DNA of 18,890 nt, from contig JALTJN010000269.1 of the NCBI GenBank assembly GCA_027076405.1, positions 1 to 18,890 on the forward strand. The letters run 5' to 3'. Positions 1 through 8,516 of the stretch are shown here, in pieces; within the stretch, counting starts at the first letter, position 1; each line of letters opens with the position of its first letter. The DNA is from Chromatiales bacterium (GTDB lineage Bacteria; Pseudomonadota; Gammaproteobacteria; UBA6429). Under the pieces are notes generated by a model. The model had not been told where the DNA came from. It searched no databases and was given only the letters and a program-made list of their open reading frames with translations. Position numbers and translations under genes: made by a program.

Positions 1-572
1 AAAATAGACCCCGATATGGCCATCGCAATAATTAGCACAAGTTCACCTTGAGCCTGATACGCTAATAAACTAATCAAGCTCAACGCTAGCAGCGTAGTTC
101 CCCCAGCCAAACCATCTAAACCATCCGATAAGTTAATAGCGTTAGTGACCCCTACCAAGATAAAAACTGTAAACGGTATGGCTATATAATCAGGTAGTGA
201 AAAAAAAAGAAAAGGAACATCACGAATAACAACATCACCAAGCAATACCGCCGATAAAACAGCGAGTATCTGGCCAACAAACTTTAACCTGTAATCTAAA
301 TCGGTACGGTCATCCCAAATACCAAAAAAAAGTAGAATTAAAAATCCACCTAATAACCCTAGTACCTGGTGGTTAATATCAGTGTTAAGCCAAATTGCAA
401 CTCCAGCTCCAACTAGCATAGCAATACCTCCTACTCGAGGTATTGCTGCTGTATGCACTTTGCGTGCATCAGGAATATCCACTGCACCAATTTTGTCGGC
501 CCACTTCATAAAGGGCGGAATCAAAATCATGGTAATTATCAAAGAAACAATAAAGGCAAAAATATACAGCAT
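1..572 (-). CDS. WecA/TagO-like polyprenyl-phosphate sugar-1-phosphate transferase, 3' end cut by window
   Basis: This gene enters the window complete at its 5' end and runs off base 1 after about 190 codons. It belongs to the MraY/WecA family of integral membrane enzymes, which move a sugar-1-phosphate (often GlcNAc-1-P or GalNAc-1-P) from UDP onto undecaprenyl phosphate and so start lipid-linked glycan synthesis on the cytoplasmic face of the membrane. Visible family motifs are HTAAIPRVGG near residues 40-49, the Asp pair WDD near 86-88 and NLSDGLDGLAGG near 147-158; the last is closer to TagO/WecA than to MraY. Hydrophobic segments sit near 1-20, 48-62, 70-86, 100-112, 131-147 and 160-172. 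The ATG is 6 bases past the exosortase stop codon, with only a weak ribosome site. It is the only initiating transferase in the window, so I infer it primes the repeat unit. The exact sugar cannot be read from the sequence. Confidence 0.88.
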   Translation of the reverse strand, partial: MLYIFAFIVSLIITMILIPPFMKWADKIGAVDIPDARKVHTAAIPRVGGIAMLVGAGVAIWLNTDINHQVLGLLGGFLILLFFGIWDDRTDLDYRLKFVGQILAVLSAVLLGDVVIRDVPFLFFSLPDYIAIPFTVFILVGVTNAINLSDGLDGLAGGTTLLALSLISLLAYQAQGELVLIIAMAISGSI

Positions 573-578
573 TCTAGA

Positions 579-2138
579 TTAATCTGGAACGTATTCAGAG
601 ATCAATGGGTTAACTTGCGATATAAACTCTCTGAGACGATTTTCCGCTTTATCAAGCCCTTCATTTTTTTGCATTGAAGTAACAAATCTAACCAACGCAC
701 CATCAGTCCTATTTATAGAAATTGCATCTATTAGCAAATACCATTTAACCAAATATTCATTCGTTATGATTCTATTTCTTTGTTTGAACCAATAATAAAC
801 TAATTGCTTGCTATCCCCCTGATGTATCACCACTCGATTAGCCGATATATTTTTATTACCTGCAGCAAAATTAACCACATCAGAATTTGTTATTAGCCAA
901 CCACCACCTGGCAAGCAAGCTTTAGGTGAGTGAGGCACCTTGTCTGCTCTTTGCGTATTGTAATATCCAACATATAGATTATATACATATGGCTGGTTTT
1001 CTCTCTTATAATTTGCAATTAAATAATCATCAAAATTTAACGCATTGATAATAGCCTTTTCAAAGCTACCTTTTTCCCCGGTATAATCAGATATTTCATT
1101 TGGAAAATGAGTAAAATCTTGCCTTTCAGGTATTACTTCACTCCTGTTTTCCGACATCATAGTTACCAGAAAACCTGCCAATAATATTGGAATCACAAAA
1201 ATAATTGTAGACGGATAAATAATTGTCTGTTTGTTCTCAACATTTTCATCTGACTCTATTACTTCGAGATTAAACATTTCCGAGAAGGGGCGTTTATGTT
1301 TTGAAACTTTATTTAATAGCCACATTTCAAAAATAAGCACAACCATACATGCCATGAAGATAATCCAGCCCTCAAAATCATGAAGGAAGCCTTCAGCCAT
1401 GGCTATACCATAGTACTCAACCAATACACCTATCATCCCAATTCTAAAACTATTCATAAAAACAGTAATGGGAATAGTTGATAAAAACACTATGCTTTTA
1501 TTTAAAACTGATGCGTTATAGATATATGACGCTATTAGACCCAATGTCATTAATGGAAAAAGATACCTTAACCCACTACATGCCTCTACAACTTGGAGCT
1601 TATATACTCCTAGATCAATTACATTACCTTCGAGATATACACTAATATCAAACAGCCTTATTATAAACACGCCAATTTGTGATGATATTAGCTGTAACTC
1701 ACCTGATAAAGAATTGTATAAGAAACCGGGAAGAGGAATCATAAAAAAAAGTAAGGCCAAGGGTATCGTTACTTTTTTAGCTATTTCCAAACCAAAAATA
1801 GAAACAAATAAGCCAATCAAAACCAAAGCCAAGGAATACTGCTGTATAATGAAAATGGCACTTAAGTTACCTAATATAAATAATACCACCCCTAAAAATA
1901 CGATTAATAAGCCTGCCCATGTTTTTCGAATAGGTAATCCACATAGCTCAAATCTTTTCTGCCAAATCAAATAAAATGAGATCAGCGGCAAAAAAAATGC
2001 ATGACCAAACTCTTCATGACCAAGCCAGTAACGCACCATATTCTCTATGCTTGGATAAAACATCCATGCAATAATTGCAAACGCAACTATTACAGATGCA
2101 ATTACTGTAGATCTCGACTTATTCTCAAATTGAATCAC
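579..2138 (-). CDS. Exosortase with fused C-terminal EpsI domain
   Basis: This is a 519-residue two-part protein. Residues 1 to about 275 form a polytopic exosortase with roughly eight membrane segments and the expected catalytic triad: Cys187 in VEACSGLRY, Arg232 in NSFRIG and His253 in FLHDFEGW. Exosortases are proposed to cleave PEP-CTERM-type sorting signals at the membrane. After a linker and another membrane segment near 308-326, residues 330-519 match EpsI, with the HSPKACLPGGGW motif at 403-414. EpsI is often a separate gene; fusions occur in some XrtA and XrtD types, and I cannot choose between them. The start is GTG, preceded by GAGAG about 9 bases upstream; the next in-frame Met (26) would remove part of the first membrane segment. 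No substrate with a PEP-CTERM tail is encoded in this window. The position next to a WecA-like gene at the end of a polysaccharide operon is typical of exosortase/EPS loci. Confidence 0.93.
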   Translation of the reverse strand: MIQFENKSRSTVIASVIVAFAIIAWMFYPSIENMVRYWLGHEEFGHAFFLPLISFYLIWQKRFELCGLPIRKTWAGLLIVFLGVVLFILGNLSAIFIIQQYSLALVLIGLFVSIFGLEIAKKVTIPLALLFFMIPLPGFLYNSLSGELQLISSQIGVFIIRLFDISVYLEGNVIDLGVYKLQVVEACSGLRYLFPLMTLGLIASYIYNASVLNKSIVFLSTIPITVFMNSFRIGMIGVLVEYYGIAMAEGFLHDFEGWIIFMACMVVLIFEMWLLNKVSKHKRPFSEMFNLEVIESDENVENKQTIIYPSTIIFVIPILLAGFLVTMMSENRSEVIPERQDFTHFPNEISDYTGEKGSFEKAIINALNFDDYLIANYKRENQPYVYNLYVGYYNTQRADKVPHSPKACLPGGGWLITNSDVVNFAAGNKNISANRVVIHQGDSKQLVYYWFKQRNRIITNEYLVKWYLLIDAISINRTDGALVRFVTSMQKNEGLDKAENRLREFISQVNPLISEYVPD

Positions 2139-2173
2139 GTTAACAATCTCTCTATACTAGCAACACAATTGCA

Positions 2174-2809
2174 TTAACCTGTCTTCTGACAGACAAGCAC
2201 CATACTTTTCCATAAATAACTGAATCTTCCCACGCCTTTAAATTCAAGAACTTCAAACCCATTATCATTCAGCAATTTAGTTAGTGTCTTTTTACTCCAA
2301 AACTTAATATGTCCACCATCCCATAGAGCCGTGTGATGTGAATCCCATTTATTCAAAAGTGATAAAATCAGATTTTTCAAAAATCCATGGTAAGGCGTAG
2401 TAATAATTAACTTACCCTTTTCCTTTAAAACCTTATTTGCAAACTCAGGCAATAGCCCAGGTCTGAATAAATGCTCTACGACTTCTGTAGATACCACTAT
2501 ATCAAACAGCACATTAGTCTTAGACAACAATTCTTGAGGGTCATCCTGGACTCCATAAGGGTAAAAACTTACTTCCGGATAAGTTTTAGACGCAAGCTCA
2601 ATGCCCTGACGATCATAATCCACCCCTACAATTGTCGAACCTGGAAACCGTTTATCCATTAAATTACACAAGGCACCATTACCACAACCAAGATCAAGTA
2701 TAGATTCTGGGCTATATCCGTCTAAAATAGATAAAATTTCTTCACCTAAATAATTACATGAGTTAGGGTGGCTCGCACTATCCCATCCATAATTATCACT
2801 ACTCTGCAT
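2174..2809 (-). CDS. Class I SAM-dependent methyltransferase
   Basis: A soluble protein of about 211 residues with a Rossmann-type SAM-binding fold. Motif I is ILDLGCGNGALCNLM near residues 37-51, followed by an acidic second strand end in GVDYDRQGIELA. The post-motif segment DIVVSTEVVEHL and the HIKFWSKKTLTKLLNDNGF region resemble the Ubie/Coq3-like methyltransferases common in glycan clusters. I infer that it O-methylates a sugar of the repeat unit or caps the chain, but the acceptor is unknown. I chose the ATG at 2809; a TTG directly upstream at 2812 is also in frame. An AGG ribosome site lies 6 bases before the TTG and 9 before the ATG, so the sequence does not decide between them. It sits between the glycosyltransferase block and the exosortase, 39 bases after the preceding gene start. 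Confidence 0.85.
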   Translation of the reverse strand: MQSSDNYGWDSASHPNSCNYLGEEILSILDGYSPESILDLGCGNGALCNLMDKRFPGSTIVGVDYDRQGIELASKTYPEVSFYPYGVQDDPQELLSKTNVLFDIVVSTEVVEHLFRPGLLPEFANKVLKEKGKLIITTPYHGFLKNLILSLLNKWDSHHTALWDGGHIKFWSKKTLTKLLNDNGFEVLEFKGVGRFSYLWKSMVLVCQKTG

Positions 2810-2848
2810 CAATTTTTACCTTTTTCACAATCATTGAAATAATTCATT

Positions 2849-4051
2849 TTAATGAATTAATTTTTCCCATTTATTAAATGCTATTTTAGAATCGTAATGC
2901 TCTTCAAATACTTTACGAGCCGCTCTACACATTTCTTCATATTCAGATCTTGTATTCATCATGCATGATAAATAATTAACGCCATCATCTACCGCGCCTA
3001 TTTCAATTGCATGCCCACAATTATGCCTCTTTAAGACTCTGGGTATTTCACCGTTTGTATCGCCAATAAAAAGGCATGGCCGACCGGCTGCTGCCACACC
3101 ATAATACTTACTCGGGACAATCAACCCTTCAAGGCTAGGTAATAGAGAGATTAAATGTATATCAGGGACAGACAGACTATATGCAAGTTGATTTCTTGGT
3201 TGATAAGGCTTAAATATAAAATTCTTTAATCCCATTATTTTAATCTGGTCTTTAAGCCACTGCACCCTTGCTCCACCGCCGATAAATAAAAACACTACTT
3301 TCTCATTCTGCTGAAATTTTTTAGCCATATCTAATATGGTATTAAACTCATGCGCTCGTCCCATATTACCTGAATAACCAACTATGAACTTATTTTCTAA
3401 CCCCCATTCCTTAATCAGTGGGTTCTCATCTCTGTTAACAGGATAGATCTTATCACCATCGGACCAGTTAGGAATCACACTTATTTTACTATCTTTAACA
3501 CCAATAGATATTAATTTATCACGCATTGTTTCACCAATTACCACATTTGAATGAGCATTTTTTAATGAATTATTACGAAGATATAGAAGCGGTTTATTTG
3601 CATATTCTAATACTTTAATTCCTAACTCAGTACCAACCTCTGGAAACAGGTCCTGGTTCCAGTTGATTAATTTTGCCGACTTTAATACACAGGCTATTTT
3701 GGCAACAATAGATATCATTGGAGGATCTGTTTTTGCTATAACATAATCATCAATCTTGATTGTGAATAAAAGAAAAACTAGGGCGCTAAAATAAAAAGAC
3801 AAATAATCTATGGCCCTACCAATCAAGTTTGATCGCCCGAACCTTGTTGTCCATACACGGCGTACCTTTACTCCATTAACATTCTCATCAGATGGCAATA
3901 TCACATCAGGGTCATCATACCGTAACCTGCTAGTAATAATCGTAACATCATAATCAATACTCGCTAGATGAAAGGCAACATCAGAAAGAATTTGACTAGT
4001 AGCCGAATGATCCGGATAAAAGAACCGATTAATAAAAATAACTGAGGGCAT
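2849..4051 (-). CDS. GT4 glycosyltransferase, WcaI/WbuB-like
   Basis: A 400-residue GT-B fold retaining glycosyltransferase. The N-terminal domain opens with a strand and an acceptor-site loop, FINRFFYPDHSATSQ (residues 5-19). The C-terminal nucleotide-sugar domain has PNWSDGDKIYP near 194-204, YSGNMGRAHEF near 226-236 and the donor-binding stretch SLEGLIVPSKYYG near 306-318. These match the subfamily of E. coli colanic acid WcaI and O-antigen WbuB, both linked to fucose or N-acetylfucosamine transfer. GDP-L-fucose enzymes are encoded in the same operon, so a fucosyltransferase is a reasonable but unproven guess. Its ATG overlaps the stop of the WcaF-like acetyltransferase by one base (TAATG), which implies translational coupling of the two proteins. 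No unusual truncation is visible. Confidence 0.9.
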   Translation of the reverse strand: MPSVIFINRFFYPDHSATSQILSDVAFHLASIDYDVTIITSRLRYDDPDVILPSDENVNGVKVRRVWTTRFGRSNLIGRAIDYLSFYFSALVFLLFTIKIDDYVIAKTDPPMISIVAKIACVLKSAKLINWNQDLFPEVGTELGIKVLEYANKPLLYLRNNSLKNAHSNVVIGETMRDKLISIGVKDSKISVIPNWSDGDKIYPVNRDENPLIKEWGLENKFIVGYSGNMGRAHEFNTILDMAKKFQQNEKVVFLFIGGGARVQWLKDQIKIMGLKNFIFKPYQPRNQLAYSLSVPDIHLISLLPSLEGLIVPSKYYGVAAAGRPCLFIGDTNGEIPRVLKRHNCGHAIEIGAVDDGVNYLSCMMNTRSEYEEMCRAARKVFEEHYDSKIAFNKWEKLIH

Positions 4052-4596
4052 TAAGAGACTACCTTTCTAGCTCTTACGTATTGAGCGGGATTCCCTTGAT
4101 AAATTCCACCTTCATCAGCTTTACCAATAAGTACAGACCCGACAGTAACAATTGCACTTTCACATACATGAGCATCAGGGCATATTACTGCCTTAGCACC
4201 TACCCATGCACCATCATCTATAGAGATCTTATTAGTCATTAAGTCAAAAGAAGCAGATTTATAATTATGATTTCCTGTTAATAAGTATGCACCCTGAGAA
4301 ATACATACATTTGAACCAATAACTACCTTATCTAGTGAATCAATCCAGACATCCTCGCCAATCCACACATAGTTACCAAGCTCAAGGTTCCATGGGTATT
4401 TAATATTTACTCGTGGCTTTATAACAACGCCTGCACCAACTCTGGCTCCAAATAATTTTAGAATACGGGTTTTAACACCAGAAACTGGAAACAGCCATGA
4501 ATTAAATATAAAAGCATTAATACAATACCAAATAGCGCGTTTAAAAACGCTAGCGCCTGGATAGTAATCACTGTTATCGTATTTACTTAAATCCAT
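4051..4596 (-). CDS. WcaF-like hexapeptide-repeat O-acetyltransferase
   Basis: A 181-residue acyltransferase of the left-handed beta-helix family. It resembles colanic acid acetyltransferase WcaF in length and along its whole sequence: an N-terminal amphipathic or membrane-proximal part (15-45), the RILKLFGARVGAGVVIKP entry into the helix (44-61), IKYPWNLELGNYVWIGEDV (65-83), and the probable catalytic His in TGNHNYKSASF near 107-117. The C-terminal QGNPAQYVRARKV closes the fold. It should use acetyl-CoA in the cytoplasm to acetylate a sugar of the lipid-linked unit. In E. coli, WcaF acts on a fucose added by WcaI; here the WcaF-like and WcaI-like genes are directly coupled, which supports the same pairing. 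It follows the GT2 gene by 9 bases. Confidence 0.88.
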   Translation of the reverse strand: MDLSKYDNSDYYPGASVFKRAIWYCINAFIFNSWLFPVSGVKTRILKLFGARVGAGVVIKPRVNIKYPWNLELGNYVWIGEDVWIDSLDKVVIGSNVCISQGAYLLTGNHNYKSASFDLMTNKISIDDGAWVGAKAVICPDAHVCESAIVTVGSVLIGKADEGGIYQGNPAQYVRARKVVS

Positions 4597-4605
4597 AATT
4601 ATTTT

Positions 4606-5454
4606 CTACTTGGAATTTTGCCTCTTATATTCAAAAAACTTAGCATCAACAAGAAAGCGATACCAGAAGCCTTGTAAAAAGTGGAAAATTAAGCCCTCTT
4701 TTCCATCTAAAAATCCCAACTTTATAAAGTATCTGTAAATAAAATATAAGAAAGGCCTAACAAATAATGGAAAATTCAGATAAACCTTGTCTTTCACCCA
4801 TCGCCTCGAGCTTGCCTGGCCACTTTTTAATGTTACTTCTAATTCAGATTTTTCTCGGTTTTCAAGCTTATTGATCATATCAAGCACTTCTCTATTTGAG
4901 TACTTATTATGCTTATCTGTCCAGAAAGTAAGGTCTTTATTATTTTTATCAATTAAATCTTCATGAATTTGTATTGTTTCACCTTCGGAAACAACTATAT
5001 GCTCGTCCATCCATAAGTTTTCACATTTTCCTATTCCACGCTTAAATACACGCAATAACCAGGTTGGGTAATATCCCCCGTGCTTTATCCATCGCCCCAT
5101 AAAATAAACACGTCTCTTAACATAAGCGCCAGTAATTCCATCTGGAGGTGAATTAATAAATTCTTTGACAGCTGAAACTAATTCAGGTGTTAGCTCTTCA
5201 TCAGCATCCAGACGCATAATCCAATCTGTTTTAAAATCGAAATTATCAAGCCCCCAGTTAAGTTGCTCTGCATAATTAGTCCAGTCGCGATGCATTACAA
5301 CAACATTATATTGTTCACAAATTGAAACTGTATTATCTGTGCTACCTGAATCTACAACAAATATTTTATCTGTTAGAGGCAAAACAGATTGAATACATTT
5401 TTCAATATTTTTTTCTTCATTATGAGTTAATATTTGAACTGATATATCTGACAT
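4606..5454 (-). CDS. GT2 glycosyltransferase, WaaE/LgtF-like
   Basis: A 282-residue GT-A fold family 2 glycosyltransferase. The N-terminus shows the nucleotide-binding strand SVQILTHNEEKNIEKCI (5-21), then VVDSGSTDNT (33-42), and the metal-binding DXD equivalent in RLDADEEL (81-88). The RDWTNYAEQLNWGL segment (56-69) is typical of the WaaE/LgtF subgroup, several members of which are beta-glucosyltransferases of lipopolysaccharide core. The hydrophobic stretch at about 225-247 is likely a membrane-associating region near the C-terminus. It is predicted to be an inverting enzyme in the cytoplasm that adds one sugar of the repeat unit; donor and linkage are unknown. The ATG lies 12 bases after the stop of the upstream acetyltransferase, and no alternative start is better. 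Confidence 0.9.
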   Translation of the reverse strand: MSDISVQILTHNEEKNIEKCIQSVLPLTDKIFVVDSGSTDNTVSICEQYNVVVMHRDWTNYAEQLNWGLDNFDFKTDWIMRLDADEELTPELVSAVKEFINSPPDGITGAYVKRRVYFMGRWIKHGGYYPTWLLRVFKRGIGKCENLWMDEHIVVSEGETIQIHEDLIDKNNKDLTFWTDKHNKYSNREVLDMINKLENREKSELEVTLKSGQASSRRWVKDKVYLNFPLFVRPFLYFIYRYFIKLGFLDGKEGLIFHFLQGFWYRFLVDAKFFEYKRQNSK

Positions 5455-5466
5455 AACTATCTATAA

Positions 5467-6012
5467 CTACTCTGGTTTATTAAGCAAACCCAAATCGAAA
5501 GTATCTGATGCAAGCATTTCTTCATGCTTAGTTTGACCTTCATCATCGAATCTATATTTTATAACTTTGGCAGGAACCCCGCCCATGACAGCATAAGATG
5601 GCACATCTGATGTAACAACAGCTCCTGATCCAATGATTGCACCATTACCAATAGTAACTCCTCTCATTATTGTGACACCGTGACCAATTAAAACATCATG
5701 TCCAACATTAGTGGCTACTGACTCAGGCCTACCTGAAAAACGAATAGGCACACCTGGTTTATCATAACAGTGATCTGCACCTGTAAATACAACATATGAA
5801 GATACGCTAGTATAATTACCTAGAGTCACTTTAGGTGATATCTCAGAATATGGGCCTATATAAACATAGTCACCAGCAACAAGATCATTATTATGAATCT
5901 TTACCTTCCAAGCTACATGAAAACCTTTACCAACAGTAACACCTGAATACCTTGCCTTTAACAAAAAGCTCATTCGGATTTGTTTCAGGATTTTTTTAAT
6001 AAAAGTAAGCAT
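5467..6012 (-). CDS. Hexapeptide-repeat O-acetyltransferase (xenobiotic acyltransferase type)
   Basis: A 181-residue left-handed beta-helix acetyltransferase of the XAT/CatB-related group, distinct from the WcaF-like one downstream. Coils can be followed from [19 protein letters not shown] (24-42) through [19 protein letters not shown] (49-67). The probable catalytic His81 is in the loop [10 protein letters not shown] (76-85). The repeats then resume at [17 protein letters not shown] and end at [12 protein letters not shown], the usual cap. The family includes chloramphenicol and streptogramin acetyltransferases, but here, between two glycosyltransferase genes, I infer polysaccharide O-acetylation. 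Two unrelated acetyltransferases suggest either two modified positions or one transferring to an amino sugar. The ATG at 6012 has only a weak ribosome site and lies 13 bases beyond the preceding stop. Confidence 0.86.
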   Translation of the reverse strand: MLTFIKKILKQIRMSFLLKARYSGVTVGKGFHVAWKVKIHNNDLVAGDYVYIGPYSEISPKVTLGNYTSVSSYVVFTGADHCYDKPGVPIRFSGRPESVATNVGHDVLIGHGVTIMRGVTIGNGAIIGSGAVVTSDVPSYAVMGGVPAKVIKYRFDDEGQTKHEEMLASDTFDLGLLNKPE

Positions 6013-6025
6013 AACGTTTATAGAC

Positions 6026-7183
6026 TCATCGGCCGATAAAATATTTAACAGCGCTTACGAATATTTTTTCTTGTTTATGTGGGTTATATTTTTCTTTAAT
6101 AACATCTATGCAGTTCTGCTCCATGACCTTCTTTATTGGCGCTGGATACATAGCCTGCTGAATTTTTGCAGCAAGATCCACCACATCCTCAAACTTATAA
6201 AACAAGCCAGTCTGACCATCAATTACTGCTTCCCACTCTGGAAAGTGGTTTGTAATGTCATCATGTATCAAAACAGGTGTACCAAAGATCATGGAGTGCA
6301 TTATTGATAAACCTGCACCAGATGGAATTACACACAGATCACTACTTCCCAGCACAAGCCCTAAATACGATTCATCATAACTAGCACCAAGAAAATGAAC
6401 TTGTTCTTCTACATCATTTTTTACAGAAAGCTCATGTAAATTATCCTTTTCCTGCCCCTCGCCCACAAACGCAACATGCACTTTATAGTTCTTATTTTTT
6501 AAGATACCTATAGCATCTACAATCATATCAAGTCTTTTGATTGGCTGAAGGCGCCCAGTAAAGACAATCAACCTGTCATCATCAGATAATCCTAAACTTG
6601 TACGAAAATCAGACTTCATCTTATGAGTCAAATTATTATAAACTTCCATTTGATCATCATAGTCTAAGGAATTGTATACTACGTGTAATGTATCTGGATC
6701 GAAACCTTTATCGACTAACAGCTTCTTTGCATACTCACCATATAAAAGCTGACCCGATGCTATCTTATAAAAAACCTTCCTGACTAACCACTTAAGTCCT
6801 TTCTCATTACCAAGCAAGCCATGCCCCCAGAGCAAAACAGGGGTTTTAATAACACGACCAAACAAAATTAGTAACCACGCAGTAACTGAGTAAGGCGACC
6901 CTAAAGCAACGATAAGCGATGGCTTATCTCTGAAAATTTTTAATATAGCGTATGGCTGAAAGTATATTACTGGAAATTTTGGTATCGCTAGCTGATAAGT
7001 TTTTGCATTTATTTGATTAACATAGCGGCCACCCAGATCATCTATAGTTGCCATAAAAGGAGTATCAGCGTCCCTATCTGCAATGATTGTAAAGTTATAG
7101 TCTTTATTACTTGATAATAACTCAAATATTCTTGCTCTATAATGTGCCACGCAGTTATATTGTATAAATACTTTCTTTTTCAT
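6026..7183 (-). CDS. GT4 glycosyltransferase with His variant of the E-x7-E motif
   Basis: A GT-B fold glycosyltransferase of about 385 residues. The N-terminal acceptor domain starts [22 protein letters not shown]. The C-terminal domain carries [13 protein letters not shown] near 207-219 and [13 protein letters not shown] near 238-250. The donor-site region reads [19 protein letters not shown] near 300, where the usual second Glu of the GT4 E-x7-E motif is replaced by the His of SIMHSM. From memory, a GLTAMHSL-type subgroup of GT4 also has this His, so the enzyme is probably active. Donor and acceptor are unknown. I chose the ATG at 7183; a GTG two codons upstream (7189) is also open. No good Shine-Dalgarno precedes either, and an AT-only inverted repeat lies just upstream. 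An unusually long gap of 105 bases separates it from the preceding gene. Confidence 0.88.
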   Translation of the reverse strand: MKKKVFIQYNCVAHYRARIFELLSSNKDYNFTIIADRDADTPFMATIDDLGGRYVNQINAKTYQLAIPKFPVIYFQPYAILKIFRDKPSLIVALGSPYSVTAWLLILFGRVIKTPVLLWGHGLLGNEKGLKWLVRKVFYKIASGQLLYGEYAKKLLVDKGFDPDTLHVVYNSLDYDDQMEVYNNLTHKMKSDFRTSLGLSDDDRLIVFTGRLQPIKRLDMIVDAIGILKNKNYKVHVAFVGEGQEKDNLHELSVKNDVEEQVHFLGASYDESYLGLVLGSSDLCVIPSGAGLSIMHSMIFGTPVLIHDDITNHFPEWEAVIDGQTGLFYKFEDVVDLAAKIQQAMYPAPIKKVMEQNCIDVIKEKYNPHKQEKIFVSAVKYFIGR

Positions 7184-7190
7184 AATCACT

Positions 7191-7208
7191 AAATATTTTC
7201 TAATATTT
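7191..7208. other. AT-only inverted repeat in the 105-base gap before the GT4 gene
   Basis: A perfect 7-base inverted repeat, AAATATT and AATATTT around a 4-base loop, lies 7 bases upstream of the GT4 ATG at 7183. It could form a weak hairpin in the mRNA near the ribosome-binding region. With only A-T pairs in AT-rich DNA, chance is a real possibility. The rest of the gap (7209-7288) shows no gene, no convincing promoter and no terminator. Confidence 0.25.
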
Positions 7209-7288
7209 GAAATACAGTACTTCTCATATACTTTTTAGAGCATTGAATAACTGCGACGACACTAAACTATTTTTATAAATAATTTAAG

Positions 7289-8479
7289 TCAGTATCGAGG
7301 TGCTAAGCGACCTGCTTTTCTCAACAACCCCAACCTAAACCTAATCCTATTAAAAAAAGTTGACTTAGTTTTTCCTATTGGCACTGGCCTGTGCCAGTGC
7401 AAGACATCTATTCCATTAGGAACCTCATCTCGGGAAACTGTAGGTTGGTTTATTAACTGAATCAACCTATCAGTAACTTCAACCCTTTGAAACTTCTGTA
7501 GATATCTACTTCTTACGGCAGATTTCATATCTGATAGAAATTTTCTATTTTTATTTAAAAAATTCAGGCAGTCGGCGGCCTGGTTATGCCAATTGTTTAA
7601 GTGACAAGTATAACCGTGCTCCCCGTTTAAAATTAAGCTTTGCATCGCACCAATCCCATTACTGGCAATGGGCACGACACCAAAACTCATTGCTTCTAAC
7701 ATAGCCATTGGACAACCTTCTGACTTAGAAGGAAAAAGCAACACATCAGCATCTTTCATAAATTCCAGAAATTCGTTTCTGGCAACTTGGCCTCTAAATT
7801 TGACAAAGCCATAACTCACTAGCTCTTCTCTTACTTTATCTGGTACAGACCCAAACCAGTTAAGCTCTACGTTATCGAGTTTTGCATAATGCTTCCTAAC
7901 GGTTGATAACACATGTAGACATCCTTTTCTCTTGTTATAGCCACCAGCAAAAACAACTTTTAACTTTTCACTATTATTGCTTAGATCCTCATTGCAACCA
8001 TAATCTTTAACACCATTAAAAACAATTGGGCATTTTGTTACAGGGATGCCAAATTTCTGAACATAGGTAGAATACATGTCATTTGAAATAGCAACAACAT
8101 AATCAGTCCAACTTTGTTGATAGCAAGCCAATGACGCTATAACACTTTCACCTAAATGACCAATTACAATAGATGGACATTTTGCAACAGGTAACATTGA
8201 CTGAACATAAGGATTATCGTTATTGATTATTGCATCTATGTTAGCGTCTTCAATATATGATATTAACTTCTGAACTGATTGCAAAGGATCATCATACTGG
8301 CTTGTTTCATGAAAACTGATATTATAATGCTTTATCCATTCCCAGTTAGACGGCTTAGGTGCTGCGACACAGACTTCATGACCACTTTCCATTAAGCTTT
8401 CAGCAATTTCTCTTGTATAAGTCAATATTCCACCAGCTCCTACATCTGGTGGACTTGAGCAACCTAATAAAATCCTCAT
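7289..8479 (-). CDS. GT4 glycosyltransferase
   Basis: A 396-residue GT-B fold glycosyltransferase. The glycine-rich acceptor loop PPDVGAGGILTYTREIAESL (10-29) opens the N-terminal domain. The C-terminal domain begins around VVFAGGYNKRKGCLHVL (175-191) and has the complete E-x7-E motif, Glu254 and Glu262, in SKSEGCPMAMLEAMSFGVVPI. This is a retaining enzyme using a nucleotide sugar in the cytoplasm; which sugar cannot be told. After the domain ends near residue 340 there is a tail of about 55 residues that is strongly basic at the end (FFNRIRFRLGLLRKAGRL), possibly for contact with the membrane surface. The ATG has a good AAGG ribosome site 8 bases upstream. It follows the GH56-like gene by 37 bases. 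Confidence 0.9.
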   Translation of the reverse strand: MRILLGCSSPPDVGAGGILTYTREIAESLMESGHEVCVAAPKPSNWEWIKHYNISFHETSQYDDPLQSVQKLISYIEDANIDAIINNDNPYVQSMLPVAKCPSIVIGHLGESVIASLACYQQSWTDYVVAISNDMYSTYVQKFGIPVTKCPIVFNGVKDYGCNEDLSNNSEKLKVVFAGGYNKRKGCLHVLSTVRKHYAKLDNVELNWFGSVPDKVREELVSYGFVKFRGQVARNEFLEFMKDADVLLFPSKSEGCPMAMLEAMSFGVVPIASNGIGAMQSLILNGEHGYTCHLNNWHNQAADCLNFLNKNRKFLSDMKSAVRSRYLQKFQRVEVTDRLIQLINQPTVSRDEVPNGIDVLHWHRPVPIGKTKSTFFNRIRFRLGLLRKAGRLAPRY

Positions 8480-8516
8480 TTATAAAACCTTATTGTAATG
8501 GACATATAATATACAG

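Noticed and set aside
382..677. Open frames on the plus strand
   Set aside because: They lie opposite the WecA-like gene and the end of the exosortase, whose minus-strand products have clear family motifs; the plus-strand peptides look like no known family.
1714..1974. 86-codon plus-strand frame
   Set aside because: Antisense to membrane segments of the exosortase; lysine- and threonine-rich translation typical of a shadow frame.
6071..6783. Two plus-strand frames of 78 and 61 codons
   Set aside because: Fully inside the GT4 gene on the other strand, without ribosome site or recognisable domain.
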